In this document: in pieces, positions 1 to 5,002 of the stretch
How the letters are laid out: the number at the start of each line of letters is the position of its first letter
Position numbering within the stretch: the first letter of the stretch is position 1
Assembly: GCA_015654715.1 (NCBI GenBank)
Contig: JAATGK010000303.1
Coordinates: 1 to 8,022 of the forward strand
DNA: 8,022 nucleotides
Direction: 5' to 3'
From: Alphaproteobacteria bacterium
GTDB taxonomy: Bacteria; Pseudomonadota; Alphaproteobacteria; Micropepsales; Micropepsaceae
Notes under the pieces: generated by a model
The model's database searches: none
What the model saw: only the letters and a program-made list of their open reading frames with translations
What the model was told of the DNA's origin: nothing
Position numbers and translations under genes: made by a program

Positions 1-121
1 CGCGGGCAGCGACCGAGGCTTCTACACCCGTGACGGGAAGCTCGTCGCCTTTGCGCTGACCCCCGGCTACGAGACCTACAAGGGGCTGGGCTGGTCCGGC
101 GTGATCGAGACCGCTGCCTAA
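1..121 (+). CDS. 3' end of an unidentified protein-coding gene (5' truncated by window edge)
   Basis: An open frame (codons starting at position 2) runs from the window edge to TAA at 119-121 and encodes 39 residues ending in SGVIETAA. Codon use is typical of the rest of the window, and the frame ends exactly where the convergent minus-strand gene ends, which supports it being a real gene end. The fragment contains a DGKLVAF segment, vaguely like the C-terminal strands of hotdog-fold thioesterases, but this is too little to name a family. The stop overlaps the opposing gene's stop by two bases (118-120 is TAG on the minus strand, 119-121 is TAA on the plus strand). I do not recognise the protein; the upstream sequence is needed. 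Confidence 0.6.
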   Translation, partial: AGSDRGFYTRDGKLVAFALTPGYETYKGLGWSGVIETAA

Positions 122-1005
122 TGCGAGGCCGCGTGCGGGTCTTTTTCGCCGGCTTTCATCGCCAACTGGATGAAATCGATCGCGACCGGGCAATTGAAAT
201 AGCTCGACCGCGCGCAATTGGGATTGTAGGCGAAGTTGAAGTCGATCACGACTTTGGCCGGCGGGAACTTGCCGAACGGCTCGGTATCGACATAGCGCCC
301 GGCGTGATAGGCGCCTTTGCCGGTCAGCTCGTCGATGAAGAACGAGGTCAGGGTCCTCACCTCAACCGGTTTGTTCGATTCGCCGTAAAGGGGCAGGGTG
401 ACGGTCTTACCTTGCAAGGTGAAGGTCGCATCGCCGGCATGGAAAAACTGCTTGTCGAGCCCGCGCGAAGTGCGGAAGACGTGCGGCGCAAATTTCGGAT
501 CGGGCTTGAAATTGGCGGTGACGCGATAGGCCGGATCATAGGGGAAGTAGTCGACGCCCTTGAACGCCTTTGCCGCCTTGTGGCCCTGATCGAACACCCA
601 CAGCCTGAGACCGGTTTCGCCCGGCGCCATTTGCGTCGCCCCGCCGGTGACATCGATGCCGGGAGCAATGTCGATGCCGGTGGCGAGCGCTTCGGCCGGC
701 ACCGGTTTGCCGGCTTTGGTCAGCACCGGCTTGCCCTTGGAAAAGGTTGCGACCAGCGCCGCATTGGGCGCCTTGCCTTTGACCCAATGCCAGGTCGCGG
801 GCTGCTTGGGATCGCCGATCAGCGAAGTGAATTCGCCGTCGTGGATGTAGGCGGCGTCGTTGATCTTGAGGTAGGCGTGTTTCTGCGTCCCCCAGACCGC
901 ATTGGCGTCCTTGATGCCGTCTTGCCACGCCTCAGCCGGGGTCTTGGCCTCGGCACTTGCGAACAAAAGAACGGCGGCAACGGCCGCGGCGGCAAATTTC
1001 AGCAT
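118..1005 (-). CDS. Secreted DUF1684-family protein
   Basis: The protein has 295 residues from ATG at 1005. This start is preferred over a TTG five codons upstream (1020) because an AAGGGG Shine-Dalgarno (1013-1018) sits about 7 nt before it and because it begins a classic signal peptide: basic Lys3, a hydrophobic Ala/Val/Leu core and an A-x-A site near residue 20. The mature protein fits DUF1684. It has a YFPYDPAYRVTA segment at about 153-164, the GRYVDTEPFG region, and a C-terminal DFNFAYNPNC...NCPVA block with two cysteines (264, 272) that could form a disulfide in the periplasm. The family has no established biochemical role that I know of. It starts 11 bp after the end of tag and is probably the last gene of the minus-strand transcript. 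No lipobox cysteine is seen, so it is likely soluble periplasmic rather than a lipoprotein. The family call is firm and the function unknown. Confidence 0.88.
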   Translation of the reverse strand: MLKFAAAAVAAVLLFASAEAKTPAEAWQDGIKDANAVWGTQKHAYLKINDAAYIHDGEFTSLIGDPKQPATWHWVKGKAPNAALVATFSKGKPVLTKAGKPVPAEALATGIDIAPGIDVTGGATQMAPGETGLRLWVFDQGHKAAKAFKGVDYFPYDPAYRVTANFKPDPKFAPHVFRTSRGLDKQFFHAGDATFTLQGKTVTLPLYGESNKPVEVRTLTSFFIDELTGKGAYHAGRYVDTEPFGKFPPAKVVIDFNFAYNPNCARSSYFNCPVAIDFIQLAMKAGEKDPHAASH

Positions 1006-1016
1006 CAAGTTCCCCT

Positions 1017-1649
1017 TCAACGCGCCCGCGCCCGTTTTTCTTCCAGCATTTTTAGCGGCCCCGCAGCGGCCAGCTTTTCACAGGCACTATGGCGGAAACA
1101 GGTCACCAGGTGATCGTTGACCATGCCGATCGCCTGGGCGAAGGCATAGATGATGACTGGTCCGCAGAAATTGAAGCCGCGCTGTTTCAGCTCTTTAGCC
1201 AGCTTCACGCTCATCGGCGTTTCGGCCGGGATTTTGCTGCCGGCGTGCCAATGATTGACCCTGGGCCGCCCGTCGACGTGCTTCCAGATCAGATAGGGAA
1301 ACCCGCCGGGTTCCTTTTCCTGGATGTCGAGCCAGAGCTGCGCGCCTTTGATGGCGGCGTTGATTTTGGCTTGGCTGCGGACGATGCCGGCGTTGGCCAT
1401 CAGACGGGCGACGTCGCGCTTGCCATAACGGGCGATTTTCGCCGGGTCGAAACCTTCGAAGGCTTGGCGGAAGTTCTCGCGCTTGCGCAGAATCGTGATC
1501 CACGCCAGCCCGGCCTGGAAGCCGTCGAGCACCAGCTTTTCGTAAAGTGCCCGAGCGTCGAACTCCGGCACGCCCCATTCCTTGTCATGGTAGGAGACGT
1601 ACAGCGGGTCGACGCTCGGCCACGGGCAACGAGTGACCTCGTCACTCAC
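1017..1649 (-). CDS. tag: DNA-3-methyladenine glycosylase I
   Basis: This 210-residue protein is full length and similar throughout to E. coli Tag, the base-excision-repair enzyme that removes N3-methyladenine from alkylated DNA. Landmarks are RCPW and DPLYVSYHDKEWGVPE at the N terminus (7-29), the helix-hairpin region with QAGLAWITILRKRENF (45-60), and RGFNFCGP...GMVNDH near the C terminus. The Tag zinc ligands are all present: Cys8, His21, His180 and Cys184. At the position of E. coli Glu38 the residue is Asp42 (LVLDGFQAGL), an acidic substitution that I recall as common in alphaproteobacterial Tag. The start is GTG at 1649, overlapping the TGA of the upstream VOC gene by 4 nt (GTGA, 1646-1649). 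No strong Shine-Dalgarno precedes it, so translation is probably coupled. The C terminus is extended by a short basic tail (KRARAR). Confidence 0.96.
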   Translation of the reverse strand: MSDEVTRCPWPSVDPLYVSYHDKEWGVPEFDARALYEKLVLDGFQAGLAWITILRKRENFRQAFEGFDPAKIARYGKRDVARLMANAGIVRSQAKINAAIKGAQLWLDIQEKEPGGFPYLIWKHVDGRPRVNHWHAGSKIPAETPMSVKLAKELKQRGFNFCGPVIIYAFAQAIGMVNDHLVTCFRHSACEKLAAAGPLKMLEEKRARAR

Positions 1650-2248
1650 TTCTTTTTGCTCTTCCTTGCCACCTTCTTTTTGGCAACCTTCTTGGCGGCC
1701 TTTTTGGCGGGTGCGGCTTTGACTTTCTTGACGGCTTTCTTGGCCACCTTCTTGGCGGCTTTTTTGGCAGCCTTTTTCACTGGCGCGGATTTCTTTGCCG
1801 CGACCGACTTCTTGGCCGGTGTCGCTTTTTTTGCTTTCTTCACTGTCTTTCTCACTTTCTTTGCTGCTGCCGGTAGTGGCACCAGCGTTGCTTCGAGCTT
1901 GTTGCCGTCGATGTCAAAGACAAAGGCGCCGTAATAGTCCGGGCTGTAGTCGGCGCGCGGGCCGGGGGCACCGGCATCCTGGGCACCGAGTTCCACCGCC
2001 TTAGCATGGAATGTGTCAACGGCGTCCTTGGTGCGGGCGATAAAGCTGACGTGTACGCCGTTGCCCGCGGTTGCGACCTGCTTGTTGTGCGGCAGGGTGA
2101 CCCAGAATTCGGGCGCGTCGTCGCCATAGGCGACGGCATAGGGCAGGAACTCCACAACCCGCTTGTAGCCGAGCGCGCCGAGAACGGCGTCATAAAACTC
2201 AGCGGCGTGTTCAACGTCGCGCACGCCAATGGAAACGTGATGCAGCAT
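1646..2248 (-). CDS. VOC/glyoxalase-fold protein with histone H1-like lysine-rich tail
   Basis: Residues 1-125 form a complete vicinal-oxygen-chelate module of the small glyoxalase/dioxygenase type: HHVSIGVRDVEHAAEFYDAVLGALGY at the start, HVSFIAR (66-72) in the middle and YYGAFVFDIDGNKLEAT at the end. Candidate metal ligands are His4, His66 and Glu119. Its substrate cannot be deduced. Residues 130-200 are a low-complexity basic tail of Ala/Lys/Val/Pro, with 33 lysines in 71 residues arranged as repeated AKK, AAKK and VKK units. This resembles bacterial histone H1-like and AlgP-type tails, which bind nucleic acid. The ATG at 2248 is preceded by a strong GGAGGAA Shine-Dalgarno (2254-2260). The 3' end overlaps tag by 4 nt, linking it to a DNA-repair gene. 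The frame is continuous across domain and tail, with no sign of a frameshift, so the fusion looks genuine. VOC domain certain, role unknown. Confidence 0.9.
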   Translation of the reverse strand: MLHHVSIGVRDVEHAAEFYDAVLGALGYKRVVEFLPYAVAYGDDAPEFWVTLPHNKQVATAGNGVHVSFIARTKDAVDTFHAKAVELGAQDAGAPGPRADYSPDYYGAFVFDIDGNKLEATLVPLPAAAKKVRKTVKKAKKATPAKKSVAAKKSAPVKKAAKKAAKKVAKKAVKKVKAAPAKKAAKKVAKKKVARKSKKK

Positions 2249-2253
2249 GAGTG

Positions 2254-2260
2254 TTCCTCC
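2254..2260 (-). promoter_or_regulatory. Strong Shine-Dalgarno of the VOC/lysine-tail gene
   Basis: GGAGGAA on the minus strand, about 5 nt before the ATG at 2248. It fixes the start of the VOC protein and shows that this gene has its own efficient initiation despite lying only 52 bp after ygfZ. Confidence 0.7.
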
Positions 2261-2300
2261 AGAACATGACAGGCACAGTTTGCTGCGCCGGGGTGATGCG

Positions 2301-3083
2301 TCAAGTAAAAAGCCAATCCGGCTTGATGATGGAAGCTTCGGCGCCGCCGACGCGGACCGGGGCCGTCGCTTCCGTCAGCCGGTCGAGGCGGATGAGGGCG
2401 TAACCAGTATTGCCATAGGACGACATCACGGTTCCGAGTTCGATGTCTCCGGCAACGACCGGCGCCCCTGTTGTCAGGTCGGCGAGCGGCGATTTCACCG
2501 GCAACAGGCGTTTGCGATCGGTGCCGCGATGTTTCATGCGGGCGGTCAGCTCCTGGCCGACATAACAGCCCTTGGTAAAGGAAATCGCATGCAGCTCGTC
2601 GAGCCCGCCGTCCATGGCGAAGATTTTTTCCGAGCCGAAATCGAGTCCTTCCGGCACGCCCAGACCCCAACGCCGGTCGCGATAGGCGTCGGTGCCCTCC
2701 ACGGTCTCGGTGTCCGCGGCCACAATGGCGCGAGAACCCAAGGCGGCGAGCCGCGGGTCGTCAGGGCCTTGCTCGGTGACGGTGATGCGGTCGTCACGCG
2801 CCGCGATGTCGATTTTCGCCCGCAGCTTATACAGGCTGAGGCGCTTGATCAGCGCCGCCCGCGCGTCCTTGCGACAGTCGATCAGAACCGTCTCGCCCTC
2901 GGCGAACAGCAGGAAATCGAACAGAATCTTGCCCTGCGGCGAGAGCAGGGCGGCGTATTGGGAGTGCTCCGGCGTCAGCTTGGCGATGTCGTTGGTGATG
3001 AGGCCCTGCAGGAAGGTATGCGCCTCCGGTCCCGACACAGCGATGACGGCGCGGTCGTTGAGAATGCAGGGGGGACGAATCAA
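2301..3083 (-). CDS. ygfZ: YgfZ/CAF17-like folate-binding protein (GcvT-related)
   Basis: This GcvT-fold protein is of the YgfZ/COG0354 type, which in E. coli and mitochondria (CAF17/IBA57) helps assemble or repair certain Fe-S enzymes in a folate-dependent way. The diagnostic motif KGCYVGQELTARMKHRG is present, with its invariant cysteine at residue 173 of the 260-residue form. Other landmarks are VSGPEAHTFLQGLITNDI near the N terminus and GTVMSSYGNTGYALIRLD near the C terminus. Start choice: the frame is open to a TTG at 3125 (274 residues), but a TTG at 3083 has a GAGG Shine-Dalgarno (3089-3092) at suitable spacing and begins MIRPPCILNDRAVIAVSG, closer to the usual family N terminus. I prefer it with modest confidence. 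It is transcribed divergently from the dihydroorotase-like gene and leads the minus-strand cluster. Family certain, start uncertain. Confidence 0.92.
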   Translation of the reverse strand: MIRPPCILNDRAVIAVSGPEAHTFLQGLITNDIAKLTPEHSQYAALLSPQGKILFDFLLFAEGETVLIDCRKDARAALIKRLSLYKLRAKIDIAARDDRITVTEQGPDDPRLAALGSRAIVAADTETVEGTDAYRDRRWGLGVPEGLDFGSEKIFAMDGGLDELHAISFTKGCYVGQELTARMKHRGTDRKRLLPVKSPLADLTTGAPVVAGDIELGTVMSSYGNTGYALIRLDRLTEATAPVRVGGAEASIIKPDWLFT

Positions 3084-3125
3084 GATTGCCTCATCGCGGG
3101 TAGTGTTGCCAATAAACGCGCCCAA

Positions 3126-3140
3126 GCCTACTGCTTAGGC
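3126..3140. promoter_or_regulatory. Short dyad in the divergent ygfZ/amidohydrolase promoter region
   Basis: GCCTA-CTGCT-TAGGC is a perfect 5-bp inverted repeat with a 5-nt spacer, one base before the amidohydrolase ATG and inside the only short divergent gap (3084-3141) that must hold both promoters. A TTGCCA (3106-3111) lies 17 nt before TACTGC (3129-3134), a poor -35/-10 pair. If real, it would put the plus-strand transcription start essentially at the ATG. The dyad could be an operator, but it is short enough to occur by chance. Confidence 0.2.
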
Positions 3141-3141
3141 C

Positions 3142-4464
3142 ATGGAAAGCTACGACCTTTTAATCCGCGGAGGAATGTGTGCAACGCCGAATGGCATTGC
3201 GCAAGCCGATCTTGGCATTCGCGCCGGAAAGATCGCCGCCATCGGACGCTTGCCGGAGTCGGCTGCCGAGGTGTTCGATGCCACGGGGCTGCATGTTCTG
3301 CCGGGCGTGATCGACACCCAGGTCCATTTCCGCGAGCCGGGCAACGCCCACAAGGAAGACCTCGAATCGGGATCGCGCGCCGCTGTGCTGGGCGGGGTGA
3401 CGGCGGTGTTCGAGATGCCCAACACCGCGCCGCCGACCACCTCGCGTCTTGCCATCGAAGACAAGCTGGCGCGCGCGGCTGGCCGGATGCATTGCGATCA
3501 CGCCTTTTATGTCGGTGCGACCCCGGCCAATGTCGGCGCCTTGGCGGCGCTTGAGCGCTTGCCCGGCGTCTGCGGCGTCAAGGCCTTCCTCGGCTCGTCG
3601 ACCGGCACGCTGCTGCTTGAGCAGGAAGACGCCATTCTGGCGGCGCTGAAGGGCGGCACGCGGCGCCTGGCAGTGCATTCGGAAAACGAGGAACGCCTGC
3701 GTCAGCGCAAGGGGCTCGCGGTGCGCGGCGATGTTCGCACCCATCCGGTTTGGCGCGATGTCGAAACCGCCCGCAGTTCCACCGAGCGCGTCTTGCGCCT
3801 GGCGCGGCAAGCCGGGCGGCGGCTCCACGTTCTGCATGTCACCACCGCCGACGAACTGCCGCTGCTGGCCGAATCGCGCGACTTCGCCACGGTGGAAACC
3901 ACGCCTCAGCATCTGACGCTGGCGGCCCCCGAGTGCTACGAGCGGCTCGGCAGCTTGGCGCAGATGAACCCGCCGATCCGCGAAGCCCATCACCGCGCGG
4001 CGCTGTGGCAGGCGGTTTCGGACGGCCTCATCGATGTCATCGGCTCCGATCATGCTCCGCATACCCTTGAGGAAAAGGCCAAGATCTATCCCGAGACGCC
4101 GTCGGGGATGACCGGCGTGCAGACCCTTGTCACCCTGATGCTGGATCACGTTGCCGCCGGGCGGCTGACGCTGGAGCGCTTCGTCGATCTCACCAGTGCC
4201 GGCGCGGCGCGCATCTTCGGCATCGCCAGCAAGGGCCGCATCGCGCTCGGTTACGACGCCGATTTCACTATCGTCGATTTGAAGGCAAAGAAGCGGATCG
4301 AAAATAGCTGGATCGCCTCGCGCTGCGGCTGGACGCCGTTCGATGGGCTCGAGACCACCGGCTGGCCGCTGGCGACCATCATTCGCGGCCTGACGGTGAT
4401 GCGCGATGGCGCGCTGGTGACGGCGGGGCAGGGCAAGCCGCTACGGTTTTGGGAGACGCTTTGA
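3142..4464 (+). CDS. Dihydroorotase-like cyclic amidohydrolase
   Basis: This 440-residue protein belongs to the amidohydrolase superfamily, on the dihydroorotase/allantoinase/hydantoinase branch. These enzymes hydrolyse cyclic amides; dihydroorotase interconverts carbamoyl-aspartate and dihydroorotate in pyrimidine synthesis. The fold landmarks are in order: the N-terminal beta-sandwich (DLLIRGG...), PGVIDTQVHFREPG (54-67), GGVTAVFEMPNT (84-95), VKAFLGSSTG with Lys147 as the probable carboxylated bridging lysine, LAVHSENE (His179), LHVLHVTT (His232), the GSDHAPH motif with catalytic Asp303, and the C-terminal WTPFDG/TIIRG segment. The first His of the usual HxH pair is Gln60; only His62 remains. 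TPQHL replaces the frequent TPHHL. I recall Gln in this position in other alphaproteobacterial proteins annotated as dihydroorotase, so it may mark a subfamily. The Shine-Dalgarno before the ATG is weak (TTAGG). The gene is not beside pyrB or other pyr genes here, so pyrimidine synthesis is inferred, not shown; no symbol is given for that reason. Confidence 0.88.
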   Translation: MESYDLLIRGGMCATPNGIAQADLGIRAGKIAAIGRLPESAAEVFDATGLHVLPGVIDTQVHFREPGNAHKEDLESGSRAAVLGGVTAVFEMPNTAPPTTSRLAIEDKLARAAGRMHCDHAFYVGATPANVGALAALERLPGVCGVKAFLGSSTGTLLLEQEDAILAALKGGTRRLAVHSENEERLRQRKGLAVRGDVRTHPVWRDVETARSSTERVLRLARQAGRRLHVLHVTTADELPLLAESRDFATVETTPQHLTLAAPECYERLGSLAQMNPPIREAHHRAALWQAVSDGLIDVIGSDHAPHTLEEKAKIYPETPSGMTGVQTLVTLMLDHVAAGRLTLERFVDLTSAGAARIFGIASKGRIALGYDADFTIVDLKAKKRIENSWIASRCGWTPFDGLETTGWPLATIIRGLTVMRDGALVTAGQGKPLRFWETL

Positions 4465-4469
4465 AATAC

Positions 4470-4615
4470 TGTCATCCCGGGAGAACGGCGCGGCGAAGCG
4501 AAGCGAAGCTGTGAGACCCGCGACCCACTCAGACATAAGTCAGATTTCGGAGTGGAATCCGGATCGCGCCCAGGTGCCAAACGACAAAATCGTCGACGGC
4601 GCGTCCGGGATGACA
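4470..4615. repeat. Palindromic dispersed-type repeat element (TGTCATCCCGG ends)
   Basis: The element is bounded by a perfect 11-bp inverted repeat, TGTCATCCCGG (4470-4480) and CCGGGATGACA (4605-4615). Inside are three tandem GCGAA units plus GC (4493-4509) and a nested 6-bp inverted repeat, CCACTC (4525-4530) with GAGTGG (4550-4555). Related GTCATCCCGG...CCGGGATGAC elements with GCGAAGCGAAGC interiors are scattered through intergenic spaces of many alphaproteobacteria, as I recall. It begins 5 bp after the amidohydrolase stop and codes for no recognisable protein. It could fold into a long hairpin RNA. Copy number cannot be judged from this window. Confidence 0.65.
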
Positions 4616-4626
4616 ACTTGTTTTTA
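4605..4626 (+). terminator. Possible transcription end at the right arm of the palindromic repeat
   Basis: The right arm of the repeat (CCGGGATGACA, to 4615) is followed within 5 nt by a run of five T (4621-4625). Paired with the left arm 124 nt upstream, or with local structure, this may act as an intrinsic terminator for the amidohydrolase transcript. The large loop makes it atypical, so this is a weak inference. Confidence 0.25.
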
Positions 4627-4709
4627 ATCCGCATACGGAGAAAACAGAATCGGCCGCCGCTCGCCTCATTCTCACCTGCCAAGTGACGGACCGCGCAAGA
4701 CCGTGCGCG

Positions 4710-4725
4710 CCTCAATTCATTGAGG
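4710..4725. repeat. 16-bp perfect inverted repeat (candidate operator)
   Basis: CCTCAAT-TC-ATTGAGG has two 7-bp arms with a 2-nt centre. Its size and symmetry suit a dimeric transcription-factor site. It lies about 290 bp upstream of the exporter start; no -10/-35 pair can be placed convincingly beside it. Confidence 0.35.
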
Positions 4726-4780
4726 ACAACTCGTGGTCGCGTCGTCGCGTCGCATGGAGAACGCCACGCCGGACGGGACA

Positions 4781-4826
4781 TTTTGCGGAGAAGGCCGCGT
4801 ACAAATCCGCGCAAACGGCCGCAAAA
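4781..4826. repeat. Stem-forming dyad with competing inner arms
   Basis: TTTTGCGG (4781-4788) pairs perfectly with CCGCAAAA (4819-4826). GGCCG (4793-4797) can instead pair with CGGCC (4816-4820), which overlaps the right outer arm, and CGCG at 4796-4799 can pair with CGCG at 4808-4811. The mutually exclusive pairings are the sort seen in RNA switches and attenuators, although no known class is recognised. Confidence 0.3.
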
Positions 4827-4849
4827 CAAGGTATGAGTGCAAAGAGCCG

Positions 4850-4863
4850 CAGGCTATAGCCTG
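4850..4863. repeat. 14-bp perfect palindrome
   Basis: CAGGCTATAGCCTG is its own reverse complement over 14 bases. It lies 152 bp before the exporter ATG. A related CTATAGGCGG string recurs at 4920-4929. It is a candidate operator for a small dimeric repressor. Confidence 0.35.
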
Positions 4864-4957
4864 AGGATGCCGTCTGGGGGAGAGGCAACTACCATCTCGC
4901 CACCCGTCGGGGATATTGTCTATAGGCGGGGTCCGCCCGTCAGACGCAGGGGAAGCA

Positions 4958-5002
4958 ATGAGCCAGACGAATGCGCCTGCCGGACGAGCTGTCGGGGTTT
5001 GA
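4958..5002 (+). CDS. Possible 14-residue leader ORF coupled to the LysE-family gene
   Basis: An ATG at 4958 has the best Shine-Dalgarno of the region (AGGGGAA, 4948-4954) and opens a 14-codon frame, MSQTNAPAGRAVGV. Its TGA (5000-5002) overlaps the exporter ATG (5002-5004) as TGATG. The exporter's own Shine-Dalgarno (GGGG, 4994-4997) lies inside this short frame, so ribosomes on the leader would pass over it. This geometry suggests translational coupling. The peptide has no obvious run of a regulatory amino acid. It could also be chance. Confidence 0.35.
   Translation: MSQTNAPAGRAVGV

Larger units (their letters stand above)
4616..4957. other. Long non-coding stretch rich in perfect dyads, upstream of the LysE-family gene
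   Basis: No convincing gene is found in these 342 bases. They hold a 16-bp inverted repeat CCTCAATTCATTGAGG (4710-4725), an 8-bp tandem duplication GTCGCGTC (4736-4751), an 8-bp inverted pair TTTTGCGG (4781-4788) and CCGCAAAA (4819-4826) enclosing alternative pairing arms, a 14-bp perfect palindrome (4850-4863), and a small hairpin GGCGG-GGT-CCGCC (4925-4937). It is the only large gap in the window and presumably contains the exporter promoter and its control sites. The minus-strand open frame across this region has unnatural composition and was not accepted. Confidence 0.5.

Noticed and set aside
121..1113. 330-codon plus-strand open frame opposite the DUF1684 gene
   Set aside because: It is the antisense shadow of a gene with a clear signal peptide, Shine-Dalgarno and family match; its product has no recognisable motif.
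1089..1934. 281-codon plus-strand open frame with hydrophobic Phe/Leu/Ala-rich end
   Set aside because: It is antisense to tag and to the lysine-rich tail. The apparent hydrophobic segments are simply the reverse complement of Lys/Ala codons.
2247..3554. 435-codon plus-strand open frame
   Set aside because: It lies antisense to ygfZ and out of frame over the amidohydrolase. Its translation is rich in Arg/Gly/His without domains, typical of the reverse frame of GC-rich genes.
3160..4149. 329-codon minus-strand open frame
   Set aside because: It is fully antisense to the amidohydrolase, which carries all expected motifs.
4251..4829. 192-codon minus-strand open frame over the intergenic repeat
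   Set aside because: It overlaps the end of the amidohydrolase and crosses the palindromic repeat; the product is Arg/Ser-rich without domains and has no supporting context.
4837..5001. Upstream in-frame extension of the LysE-family gene from a GTG
   Set aside because: The extra 55 residues are polar, Arg/Gly/Pro-rich and unlike the family, and they cross a palindrome and a hairpin. The membrane segment begins immediately after the ATG at 5002.
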